Shown piece by piece: positions 27,783-37,267 of a stretch of 64,000 nt of DNA (the first letter of the stretch is position 1; each line of letters begins with the position of its first letter). A program made the position numbers and the translations under genes. Source of the DNA: Dasyornis broadbenti (Eukaryota > Chordata > Aves > Passeriformes > Dasyornithidae); the NCBI GenBank assembly GCA_013397935.1, contig VZRN01001317.1, positions 2,337,606 to 2,401,605 of the forward strand, in the 5' to 3' direction. The notes under the pieces were generated by a model, which did not search any database, had not been told where the DNA came from, and worked only from the letters and a program-made list of their open reading frames with translations.

Positions 27783-27905
27783 GTGTGGTGCACATACTGA
27801 TTTCAGCCACCTTGATTTGGAGGAGTACAGAGACCTGGGTTCAAATTTTATCTTTGGCATTGGTTCATTTGCCTGTATGTTAATAAATTTAATGAGGTGT
27901 GGGAT
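27783..27905 (+). mobile_element. Possible MIR/tRNA-derived SINE remnant
   Basis: The run GTGTGGTGCACA, then GGAGTACAGAGACCTGGGTT, then CAAATTTTATCTTTGGCATT resembles the 5' head of MIR-type SINEs. GGTTCAAAT sits where the tRNA promoter B box is expected, and the words after it resemble the MIR phrase that usually reads CTCTGCCACT. The downstream core is too eroded to follow. The call is tentative. Confidence 0.45.
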
Positions 27906-28172
27906 GACCCCTGCTGGTGTCCCTGCTTATGAAAAAAATATGTATCTGGCAGGAAGAGGACATGTTAATTTCAGTCCAAAAAGTTACAAATATAAACTCT
28001 GTCACAAAATGTATAAAAATACCTAATCCAATGCATAAAATATCATGAGTAATGTTCTGTTAAGTATGAAAATAATCTTAAGCCACTGAACATTACTGTG
28101 TTAGAGCTGCAATGCAATGTATTAAGAAGGACATTAATTGTTCAGTTCACTATGACATTGTGTTAAACATCT

Positions 28173-28178
28173 TTTATT
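28173..28178 (-). terminator. Candidate polyadenylation signal of SLITRK2
   Basis: This is the first canonical AATAAA hexamer on the coding strand downstream of the SLITRK2 stop, giving a 3' UTR of about 0.83 kb. An ATTAAA variant lies closer, at 28375-28380. SLITRK2 transcripts in other vertebrates may use more distal sites, so this is only the nearest good candidate. Confidence 0.4.
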
Positions 28179-29004
28179 AATAAGCTGTTATTCCCGGCTG
28201 AGGCATTTGTTAACCTCTAGTCCATTGCTAAATCCTCTCAGTTGGTTTCAGTGAATCACTCTAAACAAACCTAGAGGGAAAAAAACACCCCAATAATTTA
28301 CATTTGAGTCTGTAAGGTCCTAGAACTAGAGTCATTTAAAGAAGGGCAGCTTTCCTATAAATCAAACCTTCTGATTTAATGCAGCTGACATATAGATCTA
28401 TTTTACAATTTTTTTTTTTAATTTCAAAAATACAACACATTAAAATAGGTTCAATTTATCAAAGCTAAGAGCAACAATTAAGTAATAATGTACTTAAAGT
28501 GCAAAGGCACTTTAACACAAAAAAGTGACGCCCAGTGGCTATAGTTGGTAATTGAAACAGCAGTACTGTATATTATTATTTACAAAAGAAAGTCATAGTC
28601 CAGGAGAAAAGATCTTTGGAGATCTTCTACATAATACATTAAGTTTCCACTTTGAAATGAAAAGAAAAAAAACAACAGAAAACCCAAAGACCCCCTTCCT
28701 CATTTCTTTCAAAATCAAAAAGAATTATGCAAGACCTATTACAGAAAGATACATTTGCAATGACAGTTCCTAGAGAAGGGCCAAAAGGAGAGAGAGATAT
28801 AGAAATAACTTAAAGGGAACATTGCAAAAGCAACACCACATCCCTGCTGTGCTGCAAGGATTCCTTTTCTCTCTCACTCCTTCTCTGATTTAAAAAAGTG
28901 GAAATGTTGGGAATGCGACAAATGACATCAGTACTGAGTTCAGACTCAAAGAAATGTGATGCTGAGCTCATTTAAAAAATTTCCTTTGTCTCCCACCTCC
29001 CCCC
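28179..29004 (-). other. Probable SLITRK2 3' UTR
   Basis: The sequence follows the SLITRK2 stop codon directly and is AT-rich with no competing gene. Just after the stop is a pyrimidine/purine-biased stretch. At 28494-28515 a perfect 9-bp inverted repeat with a 4-base loop contains GCACTTTA, the usual target octamer of the miR-17/20/93/106 family. The 3' limit depends on which poly(A) signal is used. Confidence 0.55.
28494..28515 (-). repeat. Perfect 9-bp hairpin in the 3' UTR
   Basis: The arms at 28494-28502 (TTAAAGTGC) and 28507-28515 (GCACTTTAA) are exact reverse complements, separated by AAAG. In the SLITRK2 transcript this can fold into a short stem-loop whose arm holds the GCACTTTA octamer. 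The pairing is visible directly; any regulatory role is inferred. Confidence 0.65.
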
Positions 29005-31575
29005 TCACAGCTGACTGATTGCAGTTTGTTTTTCCAGAACTTCGAGGTAGTCTGGTTCTGTTTGTAGCTTTCCTTGGAGTAAAGGATGCTCAGGTTTAGA
29101 CTGTTCTGCAAAATATTTCCTGGGAGTTCCATATAAAACAGTTTTATTTATCCTGTCCTGGTTTTGGCGTCTGGATTCATATGAAGGGGCAAACTGCCTT
29201 TTGGGTAAGGTACAAAAGTTATAATGAACTAATCCTCCGGTGGGGAGTTCCTTGACCCTTTCTGCAATATTTTGATACAGCAGCTCTGGTTCCCTTGGCG
29301 AGGACTGCTTTTCCAGTAATTCAGCTGCACTGATGGTAAATGCAAGATTGGTGGGGTCTTCCTTTTTGTGGTCAAGACTGCTATAGCTAAACTCATGGAG
29401 ATTCCTGTAATAGGCAACTGGGTCCCCTTCCTTTTGCATGTAGATTGGGTTTTGGCACATCTGTCCAACAGGAGGGGGGATGTAGTTATAAACATGTCCT
29501 TCAGTTTTATCGTGGGTCTCAGTGTCGTAAGACCCATACTGGAGCTGAAATGAACTGATATCTACATTGTTGGCGCTGCTGGGCATGCTCTGCACCCCCT
29601 TCCGGCGCTTAAGGACGAAGACAAACAGACCTGCTCCAAAACAAACAGACAAAATAAACACAACCAGCAAGCCCAAAATTAGGACAGACAGGGGAACTTC
29701 GGTGTGTAACTCTGGGTAGGAGCTGGGGGAGACACCGAGATGGGGGGTGTCTGTGTTCTGGTTCATGGAGAGGACAGAAGAATCTGACAAGTTGGGGTTC
29801 TCTGGGCAGATGGCTTCTTTGCTCAGGAATTTCAGATGCTCTCCAGAGTGCTTGGTGGGAGATTCACATATTACTTCATTGATAACTACAGGGGGATTTG
29901 ACTGCTGGTTGTTCTGGTCAGTGACTTTCTCTATCCAGTTCCTCAGCCCCAGGATGTCACACGTGCAGTCCCAAGGGTTCTCTTGGAGGTCTATCTGAAT
30001 TAGAGCCGAGAGCTGGTCCAAGACTCCTCTCACAGGCAGGTGCGAGAAATGGTTGTTTCTAAGGTTGAGCCTGGTGAGGGAAGTGCCGCCAAAGACATTG
30101 TCAGGCAAGGATCTGAGCAGGTTGTTATTGAGAAACAACAGATGAAGGTTACTCAGGGCGTCAAATGTGCGTGGCAGGATCTCCTTAATGACATTGTACT
30201 CTAGGTAGAGATATTGCAGGCTGTGCAGCCCTTCGAACATTGATCGGTACAGAACCTCAAGGTAGTTGCCATTAAGATAAAGTCTGCGTAAACTTGTGAG
30301 GTTTGTAAAGGCACCTTCTTGTATCACTGCAATTCTGTTATTTCCCAGATGTAGCAAATCCAGAGAGCTGTACTCTGTGAGATCGGTTCTATAAATGACT
30401 TGCAGATAGTTACTGGTAAGGTAAAGTTTCTTTGGACTGGTTGGCCTGGGGTGGAGATCGGAGATGTTACTTATCTTTTTCTCTTGGCAGTTGACATTTA
30501 GGCCATTGTCTGAGCTCTGGGACGTACAGATGCAGCCAGCCGGGCAGGTGATGGGCACGGGAGACTTTGTCTGGTAAACCATGATAGGTCCGAATATTTG
30601 TCTGTCTTTTGACACAGAGACACGAGGGGTGGGGCGGTTCCTAGTTTTGGGTGGCCGGCTGGCTTTTGGGGCCCTGGTGGGATTGATGGCAGAGTTGGCT
30701 GTGGGCGATAGCCTCGAGATGTGTGGGTCGGAGAGGACAGGGTGTTTTTCCCTCTGGTTTGAATCACTGGAGCTTTTCCTAGGGCAGAGATCTTGCCTGG
30801 TGAGCTGGGTCACATCTTTTCCATGAAGCCTGAAGGGGGTTTCGCAGACTATCTCACCCACAAACACGGTGATGGTGTCCAGCCAGGCCTTGAGTGGCAG
30901 CAAGTCGCAGGTGCAGTTCCAAGGGTTTTCCTCCAGCTGGATTTCCATGATGCCTCCAATGTGCTCCAGCACACCAGCAAAAGGCATCATCTTCAGCCGG
31001 TTCCCCCGCAGGTCCAGGTGAGTGAGGAGCACGAAGCGGAAGACATTGCTGGGCAGGGACAGCAGGAGGTTGTCATTGAGAATCAGCACCTTGAGCTTGT
31101 TCAGCTTGCTGAATGCCCCCGCTTCAATGGCGCTGATGTAATTGTAATCAGCCTGCAGGTACTCCAGACTCTCCAAGCCCAGGAAGGTGTCTTCCTTCAG
31201 CACTTCCAGCTTGTTGTTGTTGAGGTGCAGCCTCTTGAGGGTGCGGAGGCCGCTGAAGGCGCCCGTGCGGATCTCCTGCATATCGTTGTTGCCCAGGTGG
31301 AGGGTCACGGCGTTGGAGTAGTTGACGAACTCATTGGGGAACAGTCGAGTCAGTGCGTTCCCATTGAGAAACAGCTGGTAGATCTTGGACGGGGGCGGCA
31401 GGAGGAGGCTGACAGTTGTAAATCCCTTGTTTTCACAATTAATGTTCAGCACGTTCTCCTTCTCCTCACAAGGGCAGCGGCTCTTGCTGCAAATGTCTTT
31501 GGCAGGTTTGCGACTCTCTGTCCACGAGATCCCAGCCACTGTTAACAAACTGAGCAACCAAACACCCTTCAGCAT
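29005..31575 (-). CDS. SLITRK2: SLIT and NTRK-like protein 2 (SLITRK2)
   Basis: An 856-residue single-pass membrane protein of neurons. Family members sit postsynaptically, bind presynaptic LAR-type receptor phosphatases through the first LRR domain, promote synapse formation and affect neurite growth. A signal peptide covers about residues 1-20. LRR domain 1 has N-cap cysteines 29, 34, 36 and 47, repeats at about 63-215 and C-cap cysteines 221, 223, 244 and 264. A Pro/Arg-rich linker spans about 267-340. LRR domain 2 has N-cap cysteines 344, 348, 350 and 363, repeats at about 381-530 and C-cap cysteines 537, 539, 570 and 590. The membrane helix is about 627-655, followed by KRRK. The tail carries the Trk-like tyrosine motif YLEVLEKQ (Tyr843) and ends ISQL, a class I PDZ-ligand form. 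Asn-X-Ser/Thr sites occur at 85, 220, 370, 425 and 595. The coding region is one exon, as in this family. The start is the first ATG in frame, with A at -3, placed just before the signal peptide. The human protein is 845 residues; the excess here is partly an insert near 551-562. Paralogues SLITRK4 and SLITRK5 are less likely given the near-identity I recall to SLITRK2. Confidence 0.97.
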   Translation of the reverse strand: MLKGVWLLSLLTVAGISWTESRKPAKDICSKSRCPCEEKENVLNINCENKGFTTVSLLLPPPSKIYQLFLNGNALTRLFPNEFVNYSNAVTLHLGNNDMQEIRTGAFSGLRTLKRLHLNNNKLEVLKEDTFLGLESLEYLQADYNYISAIEAGAFSKLNKLKVLILNDNLLLSLPSNVFRFVLLTHLDLRGNRLKMMPFAGVLEHIGGIMEIQLEENPWNCTCDLLPLKAWLDTITVFVGEIVCETPFRLHGKDVTQLTRQDLCPRKSSSDSNQREKHPVLSDPHISRLSPTANSAINPTRAPKASRPPKTRNRPTPRVSVSKDRQIFGPIMVYQTKSPVPITCPAGCICTSQSSDNGLNVNCQEKKISNISDLHPRPTSPKKLYLTSNYLQVIYRTDLTEYSSLDLLHLGNNRIAVIQEGAFTNLTSLRRLYLNGNYLEVLYRSMFEGLHSLQYLYLEYNVIKEILPRTFDALSNLHLLFLNNNLLRSLPDNVFGGTSLTRLNLRNNHFSHLPVRGVLDQLSALIQIDLQENPWDCTCDILGLRNWIEKVTDQNNQQSNPPVVINEVICESPTKHSGEHLKFLSKEAICPENPNLSDSSVLSMNQNTDTPHLGVSPSSYPELHTEVPLSVLILGLLVVFILSVCFGAGLFVFVLKRRKGVQSMPSSANNVDISSFQLQYGSYDTETHDKTEGHVYNYIPPPVGQMCQNPIYMQKEGDPVAYYRNLHEFSYSSLDHKKEDPTNLAFTISAAELLEKQSSPREPELLYQNIAERVKELPTGGLVHYNFCTLPKRQFAPSYESRRQNQDRINKTVLYGTPRKYFAEQSKPEHPLLQGKLQTEPDYLEVLEKQTAISQL

Positions 31576-31606
31576 CTTTATGCGCCGTCGATCCCCGCTT
31601 TGGTAC

Positions 31607-32570
31607 CTACAGTCAAACCTTTTGAGACAGGTAAGGAGAGAAATAAGAAATCCCCAGTGAAAACGGCCGGGAGCAGAGGCTGCACGGGGAGAGCGAAAGC
31701 AGGTCGGAAGGCTGGGGGGGAAGGGGAGCTGCAAGGCAGCGGCTTCCAAACTCCTCTGGAATCCCCCTTCCTCCTCCCTTCTTTCCCTCTCGGAGAGCGC
31801 CTGCGGAGCTGCTGTTGGGAAAGCCCCGTCGGGGAGCTCCCCGAAACCCGGGGTCCCCAGCGCCGGGCTCTCCGCCCGATCCCCCGCCGCCGCCCCCGCC
31901 TCCGCCCCGGCGGCCGCAGGCAGCGCGATCCCGTCCCCGCTGCCCGTCCCNNNNNNNNNNNNNNNNNNNNNNNNNNNNNNNNNNNNNNNNNNNNNNNNNN
32001 NNNNNNNNNNNNNNNNNNNNNNNNNNNNNNNNNNNNNNNNNNNNNNNNNNNNNNNNNNNNNNNNNNNNNNNNNNNNNNNNNNNNNNNNNNNNNNNNNNNN
32101 NNNNNNNNNNNNNNNNNNNNNNNNNNNNNNNNNNNNNNNNNNNNNNNNNNNNNNNNNNNNNNNNNNNNNNNNNNNNNNNNNNNNNNNNNNNNNNNNNNNN
32201 NNNNNNNNNNNNNNNNNNNNNNNNNNNNNNNNNNNNNNNNNNNNNNNNNNNNNNNNNNNNNNNNNNNNNNNNNNNNNNNNNNNNNNNNNNNNNNNNNNNN
32301 NNNNNNNNNNNNNNNNNNNNNNNNNNNNNNNNNNNNNNNNNNNNNNNNNNNNNNNNNNNNNNNNNNNNNNNNNNNNNNNNNNNNNNNNNNNNNNNNNNNN
32401 NNNNNNNNNNNNNNNNNNNNNNNNNNNNNNNNNNNNNNNNNNNNNNNNNNNNNNNNNNNNNNNNNNNNNNNNNNNNNNNNCTGCTCATCGCGGGAGCGCT
32501 CTGACAGCACCTGCAGGACAGCGCGGGCATTCGGAGCCGGGAAGGGGAATAAGGTAACAAGCGGATTTAC
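31607..32570 (-). other. Probable 5' UTR intron of SLITRK2
   Basis: On the coding strand a good splice donor, CCCAG|GTAAAT, lies at 32571/32570. Two acceptors precede the start codon: CAAAAG (AG at 31620-31619) directly after a long pyrimidine tract, and GACTGTAG (AG at 31608-31607). Either would leave a short leader of about 31-43 bases before the ATG at 31575. A 5' UTR intron with the coding sequence in the last exon fits SLITRK2 genes in other vertebrates as I recall them. The intron would include the 530-base gap, so its true length is not known. The choice of acceptor is open. Confidence 0.5.
31951..32480. other. Assembly gap (530 N) in the CpG island
   Basis: 530 undetermined bases lie inside the most GC-rich part of the window. 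C-rich sequence borders the gap on the left (CCGCCGCCGCCCCCGCC-like runs). Such gaps are common in bird assemblies because very GC-rich and G-quadruplex-forming DNA sequences poorly. Any open frame drawn across this gap is meaningless. Confidence 0.97.
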
Positions 32571-32668
32571 CTGGGTCCGGAGAATTTTTGGCCCCGAGTC
32601 CCTAAATCCGTGCGCTCAAAATCGAGAGCAAGTCAAGCAGCTCTTTCGGCACAAGCCAGCCGGCAAGC

Positions 32669-32762
32669 GCGCACGCACCGCACACACGTACCGCACACAC
32701 GCACAGCCCGCACACAGCCTCCGCACACGCCACACGGACGCACACATCACACATATGCACAG
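32669..32762. repeat. CACACG/CACGCA-rich simple repeat
   Basis: An imperfect array of CACACG, CGCACA and CACACA units of about 94 bases lies upstream of the candidate donor, within the probable 5' exon or promoter. Interspersed CpGs make it different from a plain CA microsatellite. Such alternating purine-pyrimidine DNA can form Z-DNA; a role here is not shown. Confidence 0.7.
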
Positions 32763-33010
32763 TCTGGCTCTCGGAGCTGCGAATCCCCGATCCGGCATCA
32801 GCATCGATCCCCCGCTCCGGCTGGAGCATCCCCCTTCCCAAACTGCCGTGCCGAGCTCTGCCTAGGACATTGGTGTTCTACACGTTCAGGGAAGTTCAAC
32901 ACCTTCCGCCCAACCGGGCTGTCAGGCAACGGCGGTTCCGAGCCTGAATCCCTACACCCTCTGGAACGCTCTCCCGAGTGCTGAGCAGCCAGATCTAAGC
33001 ACATCTAACA

Positions 33011-34890
33011 CCATCATTCCCACTGGCTGGATTAGTCCCGCTGCCCCATTGCAATGTTGTGGTGAAGCGTTTGACTGCCTTTAAAAAGAACAAGGTGTTG
33101 GGTGTGGGTTTTTGTGACTTTGCATAAGCTCCGTGCCCTGGGCACAGATCCGTGTGATGGGAAAGGATGGCTGCTCTTGATCTCTATCTGAAAGGTAAAA
33201 CTTTGGCTTCACACTGTGGGGAGGGGGAAAAAAAGCACTGCACACGGAGTTTTTAAAGTGCTAGCAGGGCAGGACGCATTTTTGCCAGATTCTTATAGCG
33301 CACTATATGCTCTTTACTTAGTCTCTAGAATGTAAAGGGTTTGCTGCCAAAAGAGTTCTGGACTTGGCAAAAGTGGTGCTGTCATCTCGTGGCATTCTTC
33401 AGCCATTGTGTATCAGAGCCCACATTTTAGGAGCAGCAGGAATGTACTGTCTATTCTTATCTCTCTTCTTGAGGCTGGAAAAGGTAACATCCTGCAGCAG
33501 CCAGCACAGATGCCTTTGCAGTGCTCCTGGACAGGAATAGTGCTGGAGTTTGCATTTGGGATTGAAGCAGTTGCAGCTTCCCTATCTAAAATTTGGAAAG
33601 GTTGTGGAAAGAGCAGGAGCATCCCACACTGGAGCACGCTTCTGGTGTGGTGCTGTGTGAATTTCAACAAGACTGGGCTTCTGAAATGTGCTCAAAGCTG
33701 CTTCATTCTAACTCTCTTCATCCAGCTGAATGCAGGAGCAAAAATTGCTAAGATCAGGAGAGATGTGTGTGGCAGATCTGCCGTTTTACAACACTAATAC
33801 ACCAGCAGACAGATCATTATTCTGTGAGATTTTTTTGCTTGTTTTCTGCTTTAAACATGAGGATATGGTGTTTGGGGAGCAAAATCGGACTAGTTACAGG
33901 CTGTAGCAAATCCTGTTTTCAGCTCTTTCTAACACAGTCTGGGGGCATGAGCCTAAAAAGAGAAGGTAAAAGGAGATCCAGGTTGATTTTTTTCGTTTTA
34001 CTTTTTTCAGAAGGAAGCACATTCACACACACCCGCACAGAGGCACACAGAGGCTCCTGTAACCTCCCTTCATCACATCTCATCTGAGCAGCCCAGCCCA
34101 GCACTGCCAGCACTCACCGGGCTCGCTCCAACTCCCAGCAAAAATGAAGGCACAAGTAAGTCCAGTCCGTTTTCCCCTTGCCTCACAGTGCACATTTGTT
34201 TAATGTCCATGAGTTTCAGACAGGTGCAGCTTTGTGGTGAGCAAGGATCGTATCCTGGAATTGCCTTATGAGGCAACATACACCGTCCTGCTTGCTTGTG
34301 TTTACTAATAAGTAGGAAATGTGTTTGTGGCACTGCTGCTGCTGCCTTGGAAGGGAAAGCGTACGCATGGCATGGCTCAGCAGTAATTACCAGATTCATG
34401 TGGGATGGAAGGAACAGCATGTTAGGGGATTGCAACAGTAATGAGACACAGAGATGATACTGATTCTATTACACTGTAAATGCATGCATATAATAACCAT
34501 GGCTGTAGGAGGAGGAACAAGGTTTAAAAAAAAAAAATAATAGCTTCACTTTTTATTTAGGAACAAAGTCCTGATTTCTCAGCATGCCTGAAGTGTTTTA
34601 TAATCCCTTCAATTAAAAACAGAGTATAAAAGAACAGCTTTTTTTCCTCCACCTGTTTTACTGCCTTTTTATTTTGTGTGTTGAATGCAGGAACATTTCC
34701 AGGCTGTGACTATCTGGGAGCCTCCAGGAATGGAAGGTCAGGAAGCAGGTTGGTGCAGCAGCCCATGAGGTTTGGGGAAACTCAGGGTTGTGCCTGATTT
34801 GTAAGCATTGTGATGGTTGTTTTTTTTCCCAAATACTTTGCTGCGTTCCCTCATCTTCCTTTTTGTGCAAAGTTATGAAGAGTGAGTACA
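33011..34890. other. Upstream flank of SLITRK2, no gene seen
   Basis: GC content falls back to background. Open frames of up to 129 codons (33408-33797 on the plus strand) have no recognisable domain and overlap frames on the other strand. An A-run is at 34526-34537. Proximal enhancers are likely in this position but cannot be identified. Confidence 0.55.
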
Positions 34891-35270
34891 GATTCATAGA
34901 TTATGAGGCTTAATAGAACCATTGTGGCTTTTGGATCTTGCATAACCCAAGCCATCAGCTAAATTGGAATTAATTCCTCTTCAAACTAGATCATACTTCA
35001 TAGGAGAAAGGAAAAAAAATGAAACCAAATAACACATCCAGGCATACTTTAGCAACTGCCTATGGTGAAAACCTGACAGAGTGTTTGGTAAATTGTTCCA
35101 ATAGGTTTCCTCCCCCAAGGTAAAAAAATTGGGCTTTCTCTACAACTCTGCATCTAGCTGTCTTCAGTTTGAAATGTTTATCCTTGTAATATCCTTGTCT
35201 GCTGGCTTAAGAGCCCTCAATTATCCCATACCCGTTTCCCATGGGGACTCTCCCAGACTGCTGCAGAGCA
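34891..35270 (-). mobile_element. Ancient CR1 LINE 3' end (sauropsid type)
   Basis: Read on the plus strand, this is the reverse complement of the 3' end of an old CR1 family common in turtles and crocodilians. It opens with GATTCATAGATTATGAGG, then GAACCATTGTGGC, GCATAACCCAAGCCATC, GTTTGGTAAATTGTTCCAAT, CTTGTCTGCTGGCTTAAGAG and CCCTCAATTATCCCATACCC, all in consensus order with small indels. The element therefore lies on the minus strand with its 3' end at the left. It is 5' truncated and non-coding. A short A-rich stretch around 35010 is probably internal drift. Confidence 0.85.
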
Positions 35271-37267
35271 CGAATGAACTGAAAACTTGCCTGGTACCAG
35301 CCTTAACCCACTTCAAATAGCCTGTTAGTCCTGTGCTGCTCCATACACCCGGGTAGCTCTTGGCTCCTGCACGGTCCTGAAGCCACCACTTTATCTGTCT
35401 GCTGGCAGGGGAAAAAAAAGCCAGACCACAGCATGAAGCATAAGCATATAAAATTTGGCACAGATCATTACCCTCCCTGCCTAGTGCACATCATGCTGTT
35501 GTCCTTCTGGGAGAGTAAATATCAAGGAGCAGAAAAAGTGTGGAAATGTGGAGATAATTTTCTTTCTTCACATTGTATCTGCAGGTGGATGCTAAACACT
35601 ACTTATACATCTTTATCAGTTTATCTGAGTTTACTTCTCTGTCTATAAATGAGCAATTATATCCACCAAGTTTTATGGAATAAAGGAATGAAGGCAGCAA
35701 GAAACAAAGCAAAAACTCTGTGAATTGGATGGAGGGCAGGATATAAGTTTTACTGATCTTTAGAATCTATACAAGTAACCTGGATGCTGCTGGCAAGTAG
35801 AGAAGGGTTGATTCATATGGTATAAGTAGGTGCCAGTTTTGATTTCTGGGAATACAACATGATGACTGATGTAGTAAAACAATGAGAATTTGTAAATTTA
35901 GGTATTTAGTGATCTCATATGTTCCTCATCCTGTAATCCTGAACTGCATATGAAATGCCTACTCCATACAAGCTTTTAGGGTTCTGAGATAATCATGATT
36001 CCTGCTGTTATCTTCAGCAGGAACCCCCTGTTCTTGCTTTCTCAGTGTATGTGTGTGTGTCTTTGTTACTGGAGATATTCTACTTCCAAAACTACGTACA
36101 TTTTTGAGGTCTTTACTGTGAAGTGGATTTTTGAGCCTCGCATAAAAGGAATTTTTAAGGAAATAAACAGTTTTCTGATTAAGCAGTGAACAGTATGCAA
36201 AATAATTGTTACTTGTAATCCACAGTTTTATCTCCTCCAGCAGCACTGGGAAGCATGCTGCAAAGGACAGGATGAAAGGAGTCTCTGGCTTTCACTTTCT
36301 TTGGGCAAGGACTGAGCAGAGGATGGTGAAGGAGGGTGAGCATGAGAGGCAGGGAGGAAGGAGCTGGCAGACTGTGCCCTCTGTGGCACTGTGTCCATCC
36401 CTGCTCCCCAGGCTGCCCGGCAACAGCTGATGGGAGCGACATGCGCCGAGAGAGGCAGAGCTGGGGGACGTTTGGGATGAAGCCTTGGTGGAAGGAGGGC
36501 TGGGAGATGAGCCAGTCTGAGGGCAGAGGGGCACTCCAGAGTGTGCGGTGCCTACGGAACTGCCTCTTGCTGCAATCAGTAATTGCCTGTGCCATCAACT
36601 GTAGTGAATTTCTCTGGTTTCCGGATGTGCTTTTTAGCTCCATTTCTCCCAACCTCTCAAACACATGGAGAGCCGGCCTACTTCATATGCTACTTCATAT
36701 TCAATACTGTTTACTGACACTTCATGGCTACCTGTTGTAGAAATGAAAGAATTTAATGAGCTATGGCTTAAAATCAGTATGCTTTCTAGCTCTTCCCTCC
36801 GTTTTTCATTCCCACAAGGACTCAGACCCTCAGAGGCCAAGGTTATGCATTTCCAAGATCTGTTATCTAACTGCAAGATGACTTTTTTGCAAGGAGACTT
36901 CATCAGAATTTATTTCAGTATATCTGGGGTAATCTGTTTTATAACAGCACAGTGTGTTTCTACCCTGGTGGTACAAACTGCAGCGGTAGAACTATCGGTT
37001 TCTGATGTTTTGTGTCATTAATCCTGACTGTCTCAAGAAGAGAATTTAGTGTGTTATAATGGCAGTAATATTGGTTTCAGCAGGAAATGTGATGGAGAAG
37101 CTGTCTGTCAGAAAGCATCCCAGGTAGCCTGTGCTTTGGGGATACTGACAGGCTCCCCACTGTGTAATTAAGAATTGAACATTAGTTTAGATTTAGCCCA
37201 ATTATTTTTCCTTCTTGCCTAGAAAAACAAATCTCCACTCCCCTACTACGCTCACACCTTTTATCAT
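35271..37267. other. Intergenic, no gene seen
   Basis: A GC-richer patch at about 36.3-36.6 kb gives overlapping open frames on both strands (134 and 151 codons), without domains or splice context. A short GT array lies at about 36047-36060. Nothing else is recognised. Confidence 0.55.

Larger units (their letters stand above)
31640..33010. promoter_or_regulatory. CpG-rich promoter region of SLITRK2
   Basis: GC content and CpG frequency rise sharply on both sides of the gap, for example CGCCGGGCTCTCCGCCCGAT near 31860 and CGGCAAGCGCGCACGCACCG near 32661, against AT-rich surroundings. This is a typical CpG-island promoter at the 5' end of a developmental gene. No convincing TATA box is seen upstream of the donor at 32571, which agrees with a dispersed CpG-island start. 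The transcription start cannot be placed from sequence alone. Confidence 0.75.

Noticed and set aside
30793..31545. 250-codon open frame on the plus strand
   Set aside because: It lies wholly antisense to the SLITRK2 LRR1 coding sequence; its openness follows from codon bias of the real gene, and it has no recognisable domain.
31576..31749. 58-codon in-frame extension of SLITRK2 upstream of the ATG
   Set aside because: Its first codon is TTG and it contains no ATG. It spans two plausible splice acceptors, and the signal peptide starts at the internal ATG at 31575.
31578..32865. Long open frames of 229-421 codons crossing the CpG island
   Set aside because: They owe their length to undetermined bases in the 530-base gap, and their translated parts are GC-rich low-complexity sequence.
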